From an uncultured Holophagales bacterium (GTDB lineage Bacteria; Acidobacteriota; Thermoanaerobaculia; UBA5066), in assembly GCA_937927565.1 (NCBI GenBank), contig CALBDV010000616.1:1-7421 (forward strand): a stretch of 7,421 nucleotides of DNA. Direction: 5' to 3'. The position numbers were made by a program, and so were the translations under genes. Shown here one piece after another: positions 1 through 6,636 of the stretch (its first letter is position 1; the number at the start of each line of letters is the position of its first letter). A model generated the notes under the pieces. That model did no database searches. It saw only the letters and a program-made list of their open reading frames with translations, and was not told the origin of the DNA.

Positions 1-2
1 TG

Positions 3-605
3 ACGACGCCGATCACGCTTTCGGCCGGGAGCCTCAACAGCCAGCGGCGGTCCTACCTGCTGACCCGCGACCCGGCCGCCTTCGCGGCGCCGAACAACAG
101 CCTCGCCGCGGTCAGCGGTCTGACCACCGCCAACCTGCGGGCCTTCGCGCGGCCGCGCCTCGAGCTGCCACGGCTCTCGCCGCTCGCCTTCGTGCGCGCG
201 GCGCACGCTTGGCTCGGCGTTTCCCTCGCAATGCTGGTCGCCGGGCCGCTCTGGTCTCACCTGCTCGATCTCCGGTTCTCGCATGCATGGTACGGCGCCG
301 CCCGGCACGCGATCACTGTCGGCTTCGTCAGCCTGATGATGGTCGGCGTCGCCTCTCGGATCGCGCCGCGGCCGGCGGGAAGCTCAGCGACCGGTGCGGC
401 ACTGCCGCTCGCACCGTTCATCCTGGTGAATCTCGGCTGCACGCTGCGCGTCACGCAGCAGGTGCTGACCGACCTGACCCCCGTCGCCTTCCTGACGGCC
501 GGCGCCTCGGGGGTGCTCGAGGTTGCTGGTCTCACCTGGTGGGCCAGCTGGATCGTTCCGCGCCTGCTGAGCGCACGTCGCTCGCGCGCGGCGGCGCTCG
601 CGTAG
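3..605 (+). CDS. NnrS-like membrane protein, C-terminal part (5' end outside window)
   Basis: The frame is open from the window edge (first full codon at base 3) to TAG at 603-605, so about 200 residues of the C-terminal part are present. The second half is strongly hydrophobic, with about four membrane segments: WLGVSLAMLVAGPLW, HAITVGFVSLMMVGVASRI, LPLAPFILVNLGCTLRV and VAFLTAGASGVLEVAGLTWW. The segment beginning ARHAITVGF and followed by SRIAPRPAG resembles the late helices of NnrS, a haem- and copper-containing inner-membrane protein that relieves nitric oxide stress in denitrifiers. That assignment is from remembered family resemblance. NnrS normally has about 12 helices, so most of the gene lies upstream. 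RIC and NO reductase genes downstream agree with the call. The 3' end abuts a decayed minus-strand gene. It could instead be another multi-helix protein of the same broad fold. Confidence 0.6.
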   Translation, partial: TTPITLSAGSLNSQRRSYLLTRDPAAFAAPNNSLAAVSGLTTANLRAFARPRLELPRLSPLAFVRAAHAWLGVSLAMLVAGPLWSHLLDLRFSHAWYGAARHAITVGFVSLMMVGVASRIAPRPAGSSATGAALPLAPFILVNLGCTLRVTQQVLTDLTPVAFLTAGASGVLEVAGLTWWASWIVPRLLSARRSRAAALA

Positions 606-840
606 CCCGGCCTCGGGATCGCGCGCGGCGTAGTAGAGGGCGATCGGACCCTCGCGAATCGCAGCCATCAGAGTCTGCCAGGCCTCCGGGTGGGCCCGAA
701 GCTCGAGCCAGATCTCGCTTGCGCACACCGCGCGGCCAGAGCCCGTCGACGAGAAAGGTACTCCCGCCGGGCCCTGCCGAACGGGCGTACACGTGCTCGA
801 TCGAGATCCGAGGTCCTGAGGGCGGTCGGCGTATTATCAT
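606..840 (-). pseudogene. DUF488-family gene remnant, internally deleted and frameshifted
   Basis: Read from ATG at 840 downward, the minus strand gives MIIRRPPSGP and then FLVDGLWPRGVRK, which matches the conserved N-terminal VLVDRLWPRG motif of DUF488 proteins (small soluble proteins of about 115-120 residues, function poorly known). After about position 715 the match continues in another frame: LELRAHPEAWQTLM, then EGPIALYYAARDPE, which is the family's C-terminal GPVTLLYAARD block. About 40 or more residues that normally lie between these blocks (the WxKxxAPS and WFGHDP region) are missing, and the tail after ARDPE is lost close to the stop codon of the neighbouring NnrS-like gene. The gene therefore carries a central deletion, a frame change and a truncated end, and should be inactive. 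The two blocks are seen in the sequence; the family assignment is from memory of the motifs. Confidence 0.75.
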
Positions 841-850
841 GGTTCTCTAA

Positions 851-880
851 TTAATATGCTTGACAACAAGCGACCGTCAA
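851..880 (-). promoter_or_regulatory. possible promoter facing the DUF488 remnant
   Basis: On the minus strand TTGACG (880 to 875) is followed after 18 bases by TATTAA (856 to 851), 11 bases before the ATG at 840. The spacing suits a sigma70-type promoter, but the -10 box matches only four of six positions and the closeness to the ATG leaves almost no leader. The region is clearly more AT-rich than its surroundings. Confidence 0.3.
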
Positions 881-889
881 TCCTAACCT
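860..889 (+). promoter_or_regulatory. possible promoter of the E1 dehydrogenase gene
   Basis: A perfect -35 box TTGACA (860-865) is followed after 18 bases by TAACCT (884-889), a weak -10 box. Transcription from here would start near 895 and leave a leader of about 60 bases before the ATG at 955. It would also rule out the ATG at 856 as the start, because that codon overlaps the -35 box. The element faces the minus-strand promoter candidate and shares with it the inverted pair TTGAC (860-864) / GTCAA (876-880). Confidence 0.35.
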
Positions 890-954
890 CGGACTCAAGT
901 CGACATCGCTTCCGGTCGTCCCGGGAGCCGACGGGTCGGCTGGCGGGTGGATCG

Positions 955-3288
955 ATGCTGCAACCAACCCAGCGCCGGCAAGCGAAGTCGATAGGCGAGG
1001 CCCCTCGAGAGCCTCAACCACTCCGACGGCCCAAGATCGCTGTGCCACTCGAGGCGCCGGAGGTCGAGGGGCTCGAGCTCAGGCGTTCCGAAAAGCAGCA
1101 GCTGGAGCGCTGGGAGGACGAGGGCGGCGCCCTCGGAGCCGCCACGGGGCTCCGGATGCTGCACCGGCCCTGGAGGAGCTTCGGCGCGCCCGTCGTCTCA
1201 TCCCAAAGGGCGAGCGCCCCAGAGGAACCGGAAGGACTACCGGAGCCGCCGTCCGTTCCGAGCCTCGAGGAGCTCCGTCGCGGATATGCCCTCATGCACC
1301 TGGGCCGAATACTGGACGACAAGGCGCCCAACTACCTCAAGCAGGGCCTCGGGTGGTCCTACCACGCGCCCTGTGCCGGGCACGAGGGAATCCAGATCGC
1401 CCTGGGGCTCACTTTCCGCCCGGGCCACGACTATCTCTTTCCCTACTACCGGGACCTCGCGACCTGCCTCGCGGCCGGCATCTCGGCCGAGGAGATCCTG
1501 CTCAACGGCCTGTCCAAGCGTGACGACGTCGCTTCAGGCGGGCGACACATGTCCAACCACTTCGCCAAACCCGGGATTCAGATCCAGAACGTCTCCTCCT
1601 GCGTCGCGAGCCACGCGCAGCACGCGGCCGGCCTGGGACGCGCGATCAAGACCTACGGCTCGGACGCGATCGTCTTCTGCTCCGTCGGAGAGTCCTCCAC
1701 CTCCGAGGGCTACTTCTACGAGGCTGTCAACGGCGCCTCGCGAGAGGAGCTTCCCGTCGTCTTCGTCGTGCAGGACAACGGCTACGGCATCTCCGTACCG
1801 AAGAGCGAACAGACCGCCAACCGCTTCGCCTCGGACAATTTCGCCTCCTTTCTCGGCCTGCGGGTCTTCCACTGCGACGGCACGGACTTCCGGGAATCCC
1901 TGCGAGCTCTTCGCGCCGCCGTCCGGTACGTTGCTTCGGGCGCAGGGTGCGCCATGGTCCATGCCGAGTGCGTCCGGATCCACTCGCACTCCAACTCCGA
2001 TCGGCACGAGCTCTACCGATCTCCGGAGGAGCTCGCGGCCGCCCGTGCGAAAGACCCGCTCCCCCGCCTTCGCGGGGATCTGCTCGCAAACGGAGTGCTC
2101 GACGAGGGCGAGCTCGAGGCGATCGAGCGGGAGAACCTGCGGACCTACGAGGAGTGCGCCGAGCGGGTTCGTCGCGCACCCGACCCGGACCCCGGCTCGA
2201 TCCACGACTTCATCGCGCCGGAACCCTGGCGACCGGACGGCGACGGTCTGGCCGACGTTTCGGTGACCCCGTCGGAGCTCGTCGGTACTCCGCTTCCCCA
2301 AAGATCGCTCCGCGAGGCCTTGAATCTGACGCTCGAGGAGGTCTTCCGCGAGAATCCTCGCACCTACCTCTGGGGCCAGGACGTCGCCAACCAGGAGAAG
2401 GGCGGCATCTTCAATGTAAGCAAGGGTCTGCAGCAGGAATTCGGAGCGCACCGGGTGTTCAACGGCCCGGTCGCGGAGGACTACATCCTCGGGACCGCGG
2501 ACGGTTTCTCGCGGTTCGACGACCGGATCCGGATCGTCGTCGAGGGTGCGGAATTCGCGGACTACTTCTGGCCCGCGGCCGAGCAGATGGTGGAGATGAG
2601 CCACGAGTACTGGCGTACGCGGGGCCAGTTCGTTCCCAACGTCACCATCCGGCTCGCCTCCGGTGGCTACATCGGCGGTGGGCTCTATCACTCGCAGAAC
2701 ATCGAGGGCTGGCTCACCACACTGCCTGGAGTGCGCGTCGTCGTGCCCGCCTTCGCGGACGATGCGGCAGGATTGCTGCGCACCGCGGTCCGCTCGCGCG
2801 GGCTGACCGTCTACCTGGAGCCGAAGTTCCTCTACAACGCGCGGTCGGCGAGGGCGTACGTACCTCCCGGTTTCGCAGTGCCGTTCGGGAAGGCTCGACG
2901 CCGCCGCGAGGGGAGTGACCTCACGATTGTCGCCTACGGCACGGCGGTGCACCTGGCGCTCGACGCCGCCGAGACGCTGGCGGCGGAGGGTCGGAACGTG
3001 GAAGTGCTCGACCTGCGCTCGCTCGTCCCGCTCGACTGGGAGGCCATCGCGGCGTCCGTCCGGAAGACCTCGCGGGTGCTCATCGCTCACGAGGACAAGG
3101 TTCACGGCGGTTTCGGAGGTGAGCTCGCAGCGCAGATCGCCTCCGAGCTCTTCGCCTTCCTCGACGCCCCGATCGAGCGCGTCGGCTCGACGTTCACGCC
3201 GGTCGGTTTTCACCGCGCCCTCGAGCGTGCGATCCTTCCGGACGTGAAGCGTGTCCTCGGAGCGGCGCGGCAGGTGCTGGCGTACTGA
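955..3288 (+). CDS. fused E1 alpha/beta subunit of a thiamine-diphosphate 2-oxoacid dehydrogenase
   Basis: The protein joins both E1 subunits of a pyruvate or branched-chain 2-oxoacid dehydrogenase in one chain of about 777 residues. E1 would decarboxylate the 2-oxoacid on thiamine diphosphate and pass the acyl group to a lipoyl-bearing E2. The alpha half begins near base 1261 (SLEELRRGYALMHLGRILD) and carries the cofactor motif from GESSTSEG (1687-1710) to DNGYGIS (1774-1794). GE in place of the classical GDG, and DN in place of NN, are as I remember them from fused E1 proteins. RIHSHSNSD follows. The beta half starts near 2305 and shows GPVAED (Glu at 2476) and YHSQ (His at 2689), matching conserved E1-beta positions. 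About 100 residues before the alpha domain are Arg/Glu/Pro-rich with no recognised domain. The start is uncertain: ATG 955 has a GGTGG just upstream but only four bases away, ATG 856 has no ribosome site, and strong third-position bias begins near 1045. Substrate specificity cannot be read. No E2 or E3 gene is present. Confidence 0.9.
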   Translation: MLQPTQRRQAKSIGEAPREPQPLRRPKIAVPLEAPEVEGLELRRSEKQQLERWEDEGGALGAATGLRMLHRPWRSFGAPVVSSQRASAPEEPEGLPEPPSVPSLEELRRGYALMHLGRILDDKAPNYLKQGLGWSYHAPCAGHEGIQIALGLTFRPGHDYLFPYYRDLATCLAAGISAEEILLNGLSKRDDVASGGRHMSNHFAKPGIQIQNVSSCVASHAQHAAGLGRAIKTYGSDAIVFCSVGESSTSEGYFYEAVNGASREELPVVFVVQDNGYGISVPKSEQTANRFASDNFASFLGLRVFHCDGTDFRESLRALRAAVRYVASGAGCAMVHAECVRIHSHSNSDRHELYRSPEELAAARAKDPLPRLRGDLLANGVLDEGELEAIERENLRTYEECAERVRRAPDPDPGSIHDFIAPEPWRPDGDGLADVSVTPSELVGTPLPQRSLREALNLTLEEVFRENPRTYLWGQDVANQEKGGIFNVSKGLQQEFGAHRVFNGPVAEDYILGTADGFSRFDDRIRIVVEGAEFADYFWPAAEQMVEMSHEYWRTRGQFVPNVTIRLASGGYIGGGLYHSQNIEGWLTTLPGVRVVVPAFADDAAGLLRTAVRSRGLTVYLEPKFLYNARSARAYVPPGFAVPFGKARRRREGSDLTIVAYGTAVHLALDAAETLAAEGRNVEVLDLRSLVPLDWEAIAASVRKTSRVLIAHEDKVHGGFGGELAAQIASELFAFLDAPIERVGSTFTPVGFHRALERAILPDVKRVLGAARQVLAY

Positions 3289-3329
3289 GCTCACGGCGCC
3301 AGGGCCGGACGGGAGAAGGAGAGGAGTCG

Positions 3330-4031
3330 ATGCGACCCACACCATCCGTCCTCGGACCGGGGATCGGCGAGAGCCAGCGGACGCTCCTCGACCTGATCAA
3401 GCGGTCCGGCGAGAGCACCCTCGCGGAGCTCGAAGCCAGATTCGAGCTGAACCGCGAGACCCTCCGGACCCACTTGAAGTCGCTCGCCGCGCAGGGTCTC
3501 GTCGAACGGTCGGGCGTCCACCGCTCCGGGCCAGGGCGTCCTCACATCCTGTACCGGCTGACCAGCGCAGGGGAAGCTCTCTTCCCGCGCCGCGAGGGAG
3601 CGCTGCTGCGAGAGCTCGCCACGTTCCTGCTTGAGCAGGGACGGCGAGATGTCCTCGAGAAGTTCTTCGACGTCCGGCTCGCGCGCAAGCGCCAGGAGCT
3701 CGAGCACCGCGTGGCCGGGCTAGATGGTCGCGAACGATTCGAGGAGATCGCCGAGATCCTCTCCGGAGAGGGCTTCGTCGCCGATGTAACGACGAGCGGA
3801 ACCGGGCCCCGGCTGCGACTTTGTCACTGTCCCCTCCAGGATCTCGTCGCGGTTTCGGACCTGCCGTGCCGGTTCGAGCTGGCGCTGATTGAAGGTCTCC
3901 TGGGCGAACGGTTGAGCCGGGAGACCTTCATTCCGGGTGGAAGCCACGCATGTACCTACTCGATCTCGGCGGCGCCGTCCAAACGACAGCGCCTTCCCCG
4001 ACGGGCGCCGGCCGCAAAGCGGTCCGCTTGA
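3330..4031 (+). CDS. SufR-like winged-helix regulator with an Fe-S cluster cysteine motif
   Basis: This 233-residue protein has an N-terminal winged helix (residues about 13-85: SQRTLLDLIKRSGES, then LNRETLRTHLKSLAAQGLVE as recognition region, and a GRPHILYRLTSAGE wing). A central helical part (FLLEQGRRDVLEKFF) and a C-terminal ligand domain follow. The C-terminal domain has C165, C167, C180 and C208. The spacing C167-X12-C180-X27-C208 equals the spacing I remember for cyanobacterial SufR (Cys164, 177, 205), which holds a [4Fe-4S] cluster and represses suf genes. Mycobacterial SufR is reported to respond to nitric oxide. A clear GGAG-type ribosome site near 3321 supports ATG 3330. It lies 41 bases after the E1 gene on the same strand and may be cotranscribed with it. 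No suf genes are visible, so its targets may be the NO-stress genes nearby; that is inference. The last 20 or so residues are a basic tail of unknown role. Confidence 0.82.
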   Translation: MRPTPSVLGPGIGESQRTLLDLIKRSGESTLAELEARFELNRETLRTHLKSLAAQGLVERSGVHRSGPGRPHILYRLTSAGEALFPRREGALLRELATFLLEQGRRDVLEKFFDVRLARKRQELEHRVAGLDGRERFEEIAEILSGEGFVADVTTSGTGPRLRLCHCPLQDLVAVSDLPCRFELALIEGLLGERLSRETFIPGGSHACTYSISAAPSKRQRLPRRAPAAKRSA

Positions 4032-4157
4032 GGGGCGGGCCCTCCGAGCCGTACCCCTTCCACTCCGGCGTTCCGAGAGAGGGCTGCCTGCGACGCGGAC
4101 GGATCCCGGAGCCCTGCCCTCTTCCAGCCGTCAGCGCACGGGGAACGGGACGACGCG

Positions 4158-5334
4158 TCAGGCCGGCAGCCGGCCTTTGAGGTCGGCTGCCCGGAAGGGA
4201 CCGGGCTGGGCGATCAACGCCCGGGCGGCATCGACCTGGCCCCAGGTATTCCAGAGCAGCACGCCGCGCACTCGCCCCTCTGCGAGGTAGTAGACGACGC
4301 CCTCACGGAACGGACCTTCCAATCGGCGCAGGTCTCGCTTCTCGGATCGAGCGCACCGACCGCCTCGTAGCCCAGATCGAAAAGGTCGGAGTAGAAGAAC
4401 GGCAGGTATGCGTCCGGCTCGTCGACGCCGGCCATCGACCGTCCTGCGGCTCGCCCCATCGTCACGGCGTTGTCCTCGTGCTCGACGCGGATCCGGGTGC
4501 CGAGCACCGGCACCGTGAAGCGCGCGACGTCGCCCGCGGCGAACACGGCGGGATGGCTCGTTCTCAGTCGCTCGTCGACCACGATGCCGTCGTCGACCTC
4601 GAGCCCTGCAGCGGCGGCGAGCGCCGTTTCGGGAATGATTCCGAGACCCGCCACCACCGCGTCCACCGCCTGCCGGCCTCCGCTCGCCGTCTCGACCTCG
4701 AATCCTCGGCCTCCCCTGCGCACGTTCGTCATCTTCTGCCCGGGCTGCACCTCGACTCCCTTCTCTGCGAAGTAGCCGACGAGAAAGCTGGCCAGATCGG
4801 CGGGTAAGATCCGCGCACCAATTCCGTCGTCGGGAAACAGCATCGCGACCTCGCGGCCCTGGAGGGCGAGCGCCGCTGCGACCTCCGAGCCGATGAAGCC
4901 GCCGCCGACCACCGCGAAGCGTCCTCCACGATCGGCGAGGACCCTCAGGCGCCGGTAGTCTTCGAGAGTGCGGAAATAGACGATGCCCTCGTCGCCGAAC
5001 GGGAGCTGTCGGGCGGTCCCACCGGTCGCGAGGAGCAGCTTGTCGAAGCCGTAGGTCTCACCCCGGTCGTCGAGCACCTGCCTGCCTGCGACGTCGATCG
5101 TCTTCGCCCGGCGGCCGAGGTGCAGTTCGACGCCAGCGTCTTCGGTCTTACGCCAGATGCCTTCCAGCGGCTCGCCCTTCCAGAGGCCTTTCGACAGTGG
5201 GAGCGCGAGTACGGTGCGTCCGGCTCGGCACCGATCAGGCCGATCGCTCGCTCCTCGTCCAGCTCGCGGATACCGCGGACGGCGGCATCGGCCGTCATTC
5301 CGCCGCCGATGATGAGATACGGATAGTGGGTCAT
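4158..5334 (-). pseudogene. FAD/NAD(P)H-dependent oxidoreductase, broken by two single-base frameshifts
   Basis: Start ATG 5334 is preceded by a strong AGGAGG (5342-5347), and the natural stop is TGA at 4160-4158. The first frame encodes YLIIGGGMTADAAVRG, the FAD-binding Rossmann motif. Near 5199-5201 the frame moves on to PLSKGLWKGEPLEGIW, ATGGTARQLP, the NAD(P)H motif FAVVGGGFIGSEVAAAL (about 4873-4920), FAAGDVARF (the second FAD motif) and YLPFFYSDLFDLGYEAVG. Near 4315-4316 it moves again to PFREGVVYYLAEGRVRGVLL and a normal C-terminus. The span is two bases short of 393 codons, so repair gives a 392-residue protein, ordinary for this AIF/rubredoxin-reductase-like group, which moves electrons from NAD(P)H to a ferredoxin, rubredoxin or similar acceptor. 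Both sites are repairable by one base in a short C or G run. It may therefore be intact in reality, or a young pseudogene. It converges on the SufR-like gene. A role in electron supply for NO detoxification is inference. Confidence 0.85.
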
Positions 5335-5718
5335 GACGGGGCCTCCTGCAGAGATTCTCCGGCCGCTCGTGCGGTCACGAGCTCGGGCCGTCTGACGTGG
5401 TGCGCCACCGACCGCCTCCAGGATCTTCACTCTGTTGCGCAGCTTCTCCTCTCCCGTGTAGCGCTCCGTCACTTCTCCGAGTCCGCCTCTCGCGGCGGGT
5501 TCGCTTGCACCCGACAGGCATCGACGCTCGCTGTTTCTTTCGATTCGATGCCGGGCGCGCTGACAAGGTGGCGCATCGATCCGCCCGGTCGTTCAGGGTT
5601 TCCATCGGCGGTCGGCCGCCGACGGTCGCGGCTCCACCTGCTCGCCGCGCCGGAGCGACCGGCACCCGCTCGGACCGGGCTCGGGGTCATGGAGGGTGTT
5701 CACGAGACGAGCCTGCAT
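5335..5718. other. intergenic stretch between divergent genes, no convincing gene
   Basis: This region separates the oxidoreductase start (5334, -) from the RIC promoter (5719, +). Several frames are open on both strands, as expected at this G+C, but none has a recognisable motif. On the minus strand a frame from GTG 5472 to about 5405 has G/C-rich third positions and reads EEKLRNRVKILEAVGG. Another frame ends in a TGA that overlaps the oxidoreductase ATG (ATGA). Joining the two needs a further frame change, so I do not call a gene. A slightly AT-richer patch sits at 5531-5550. Confidence 0.5.
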
Positions 5719-5747
5719 TTGACCGGTACTATTGTCAGGTTTAATAT
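5719..5747 (+). promoter_or_regulatory. sigma70-type promoter of the RIC gene
   Basis: TTGACC (5719-5724) and TAATAT (5742-5747) are separated by exactly 17 bases, each matching consensus at most positions, in an AT-rich island inside G+C-rich DNA. Transcription would start near 5754, on or just after the palindrome GTTAAC (5751-5756), giving a leader of about 34 bases to the ATG at 5788. TTGTCAG (5732-5738) lies in the spacer and could be part of an operator; this is speculative. Confidence 0.65.
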
Positions 5748-5772
5748 GCGGTTAACATCGTCAATCGCCCAG

Positions 5773-5778
5773 AGGAGG
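5773..5778 (+). promoter_or_regulatory. ribosome binding site fixing the RIC start
   Basis: AGGAGG lies nine bases before ATG 5788. It decides the start because the same frame is open without a stop back to about 5197, and the promoter at 5719-5747 sits inside that longer open frame. Confidence 0.75.
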
Positions 5779-5787
5779 AACTTCGAG

Positions 5788-6636
5788 ATGACTTCGCCAT
5801 CCCACTCCGCGACCACGACCTCCCCCACCGAGCTCCCGGCAGACCTGACGCTCGCACGGGTCGCCGACCTGGCGCGTCTCCGCCCGGGCACGATCCGGGT
5901 CTTCCAACGCCATGCGATCGATTTCTGCTGCGGCGGCGGGAAGAGCCTCGCCGAGGCGGCGAGCCGGGCCGGGGTCGCCCTCGCGCCCCTGGTCGACGAG
6001 ATCCGGGAGTCCATCGTCGCATCGGATGGCGCCGATCGCTCCACCTCCTCCGATCGCCCCGGATCGTGGCTCGGAGCGCTGCCGGACTCGCTCGCCGACC
6101 TCGCCAAGCTGATCGTCGGCCGGTACCACGTCGCCTTGCGCGGCGAGCTGCCGCGGCTCGTGAAGATGGCGGACCGGGTCGAGGCCGTGCATGGCGCTGC
6201 GATGCCGGAGGTGCTGCCGCGGCTCACGGCGACGATACGCGCCCTGGAAGGCGCTCTCGTCGCTCACATGCGCGAGGAGGAAGCGTCGGTGTTTCCGGCC
6301 ATCGAGCGCCTGGAGCTGGCGGTCGCGCGCTGTGAGGCGCCCGGTTCCGAGGGGCTTGCAGTCGCGATCGCCGAGTGCGAGCGCGAGCACGTTTTAGTGG
6401 GCGAAGGGCTGCGGGAAATCCGCGCGCTGACCTCCGGTCACGTGCCGCCGGAATGGGCCTGCAACACGTTCCGTGGCCTCTATCACGGCCTTGCGGAGCT
6501 CGAGCGGGAGGTGCACGAGCACGTCCACCTCGAGAACAACGTCCTCTTTCCGCTGACGCTCCAGCTGGCCGCCACCGGTCGCGGAGGAGCTCGGGCCGAA
6601 GGGGCTGGACACATCGTCTCCAACGCGAAGGACTGA
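5788..6636 (+). CDS. ric: RIC-family di-iron protein for Fe-S cluster repair (YtfE/ScdA/DnrN)
   Basis: The product has 282 residues, somewhat longer than the usual 220 or so of E. coli YtfE. An N-terminal ScdA_N domain includes RHAIDFCCGGGKSLAEA with the conserved cysteine pair C47-C48. A hemerythrin-like four-helix bundle follows. Its expected di-iron ligands are all present: H114 (GRYHVALRGELPRL), H160 and E164 (VAHMREEE), H201 (CEREHVLVGEG), H245 and E249 (EHVHLENNVLFP). The spacings H160/E164 and H245/E249 are the same four-residue steps as H129/E133 and H204/E208 in YtfE. RIC proteins act in the cytoplasm to restore Fe-S proteins damaged by nitric oxide or oxidants. The extra length is mainly a Ser/Thr/Pro-rich N-terminus, an Asp/Ser-rich insert before H114 and a glycine-rich tail. 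It has its own promoter, and the genes around it (NO reductase, NnrS-like) fit a nitrosative-stress unit. Confidence 0.93.
   Translation: MTSPSHSATTTSPTELPADLTLARVADLARLRPGTIRVFQRHAIDFCCGGGKSLAEAASRAGVALAPLVDEIRESIVASDGADRSTSSDRPGSWLGALPDSLADLAKLIVGRYHVALRGELPRLVKMADRVEAVHGAAMPEVLPRLTATIRALEGALVAHMREEEASVFPAIERLELAVARCEAPGSEGLAVAIAECEREHVLVGEGLREIRALTSGHVPPEWACNTFRGLYHGLAELEREVHEHVHLENNVLFPLTLQLAATGRGGARAEGAGHIVSNAKD

Noticed and set aside
209..850. A 213-codon plus-strand frame across the NnrS-like gene and the DUF488 remnant
   Set aside because: It is Arg/Pro/Ala-rich, out of frame with the hydrophobic NnrS-like segments, and matches no family.
856..954. Start of the E1 gene at ATG 856
   Set aside because: It has no ribosome site, overlaps a perfect TTGACA -35 box, and the following 33 codons are not clearly coding; the later ATG 955 was preferred, with low certainty.
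1534..3345. A 603-codon open frame on the minus strand opposite the E1 gene
   Set aside because: It is a shadow created by strong third-position G/C bias in the E1 gene; its translation shows no family motif, whereas the plus strand has full E1 motifs.
4160..4178. Hairpin AGGCCGGC-A-GCCGGCCT followed by TTT, resembling a terminator after the SufR-like gene
   Set aside because: It coincides with the last codons and stop of the minus-strand oxidoreductase, the T run is only three bases, and it lies about 130 bases beyond the regulator stop.
5740..5760. NsrR-type or FNR/NNR-type operator at the RIC promoter
   Set aside because: The inverted pairs TTGAC/GTCA are 10 bases apart, not the four needed for FNR-type sites, and half-site spacing does not fit the NsrR consensus as I remember it.
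5197..5787. N-terminal extension of the RIC reading frame upstream of 5788
   Set aside because: It overlaps the oxidoreductase gene on the other strand, contains the RIC promoter, and the AGGAGG at 5773-5778 fixes the start at 5788.
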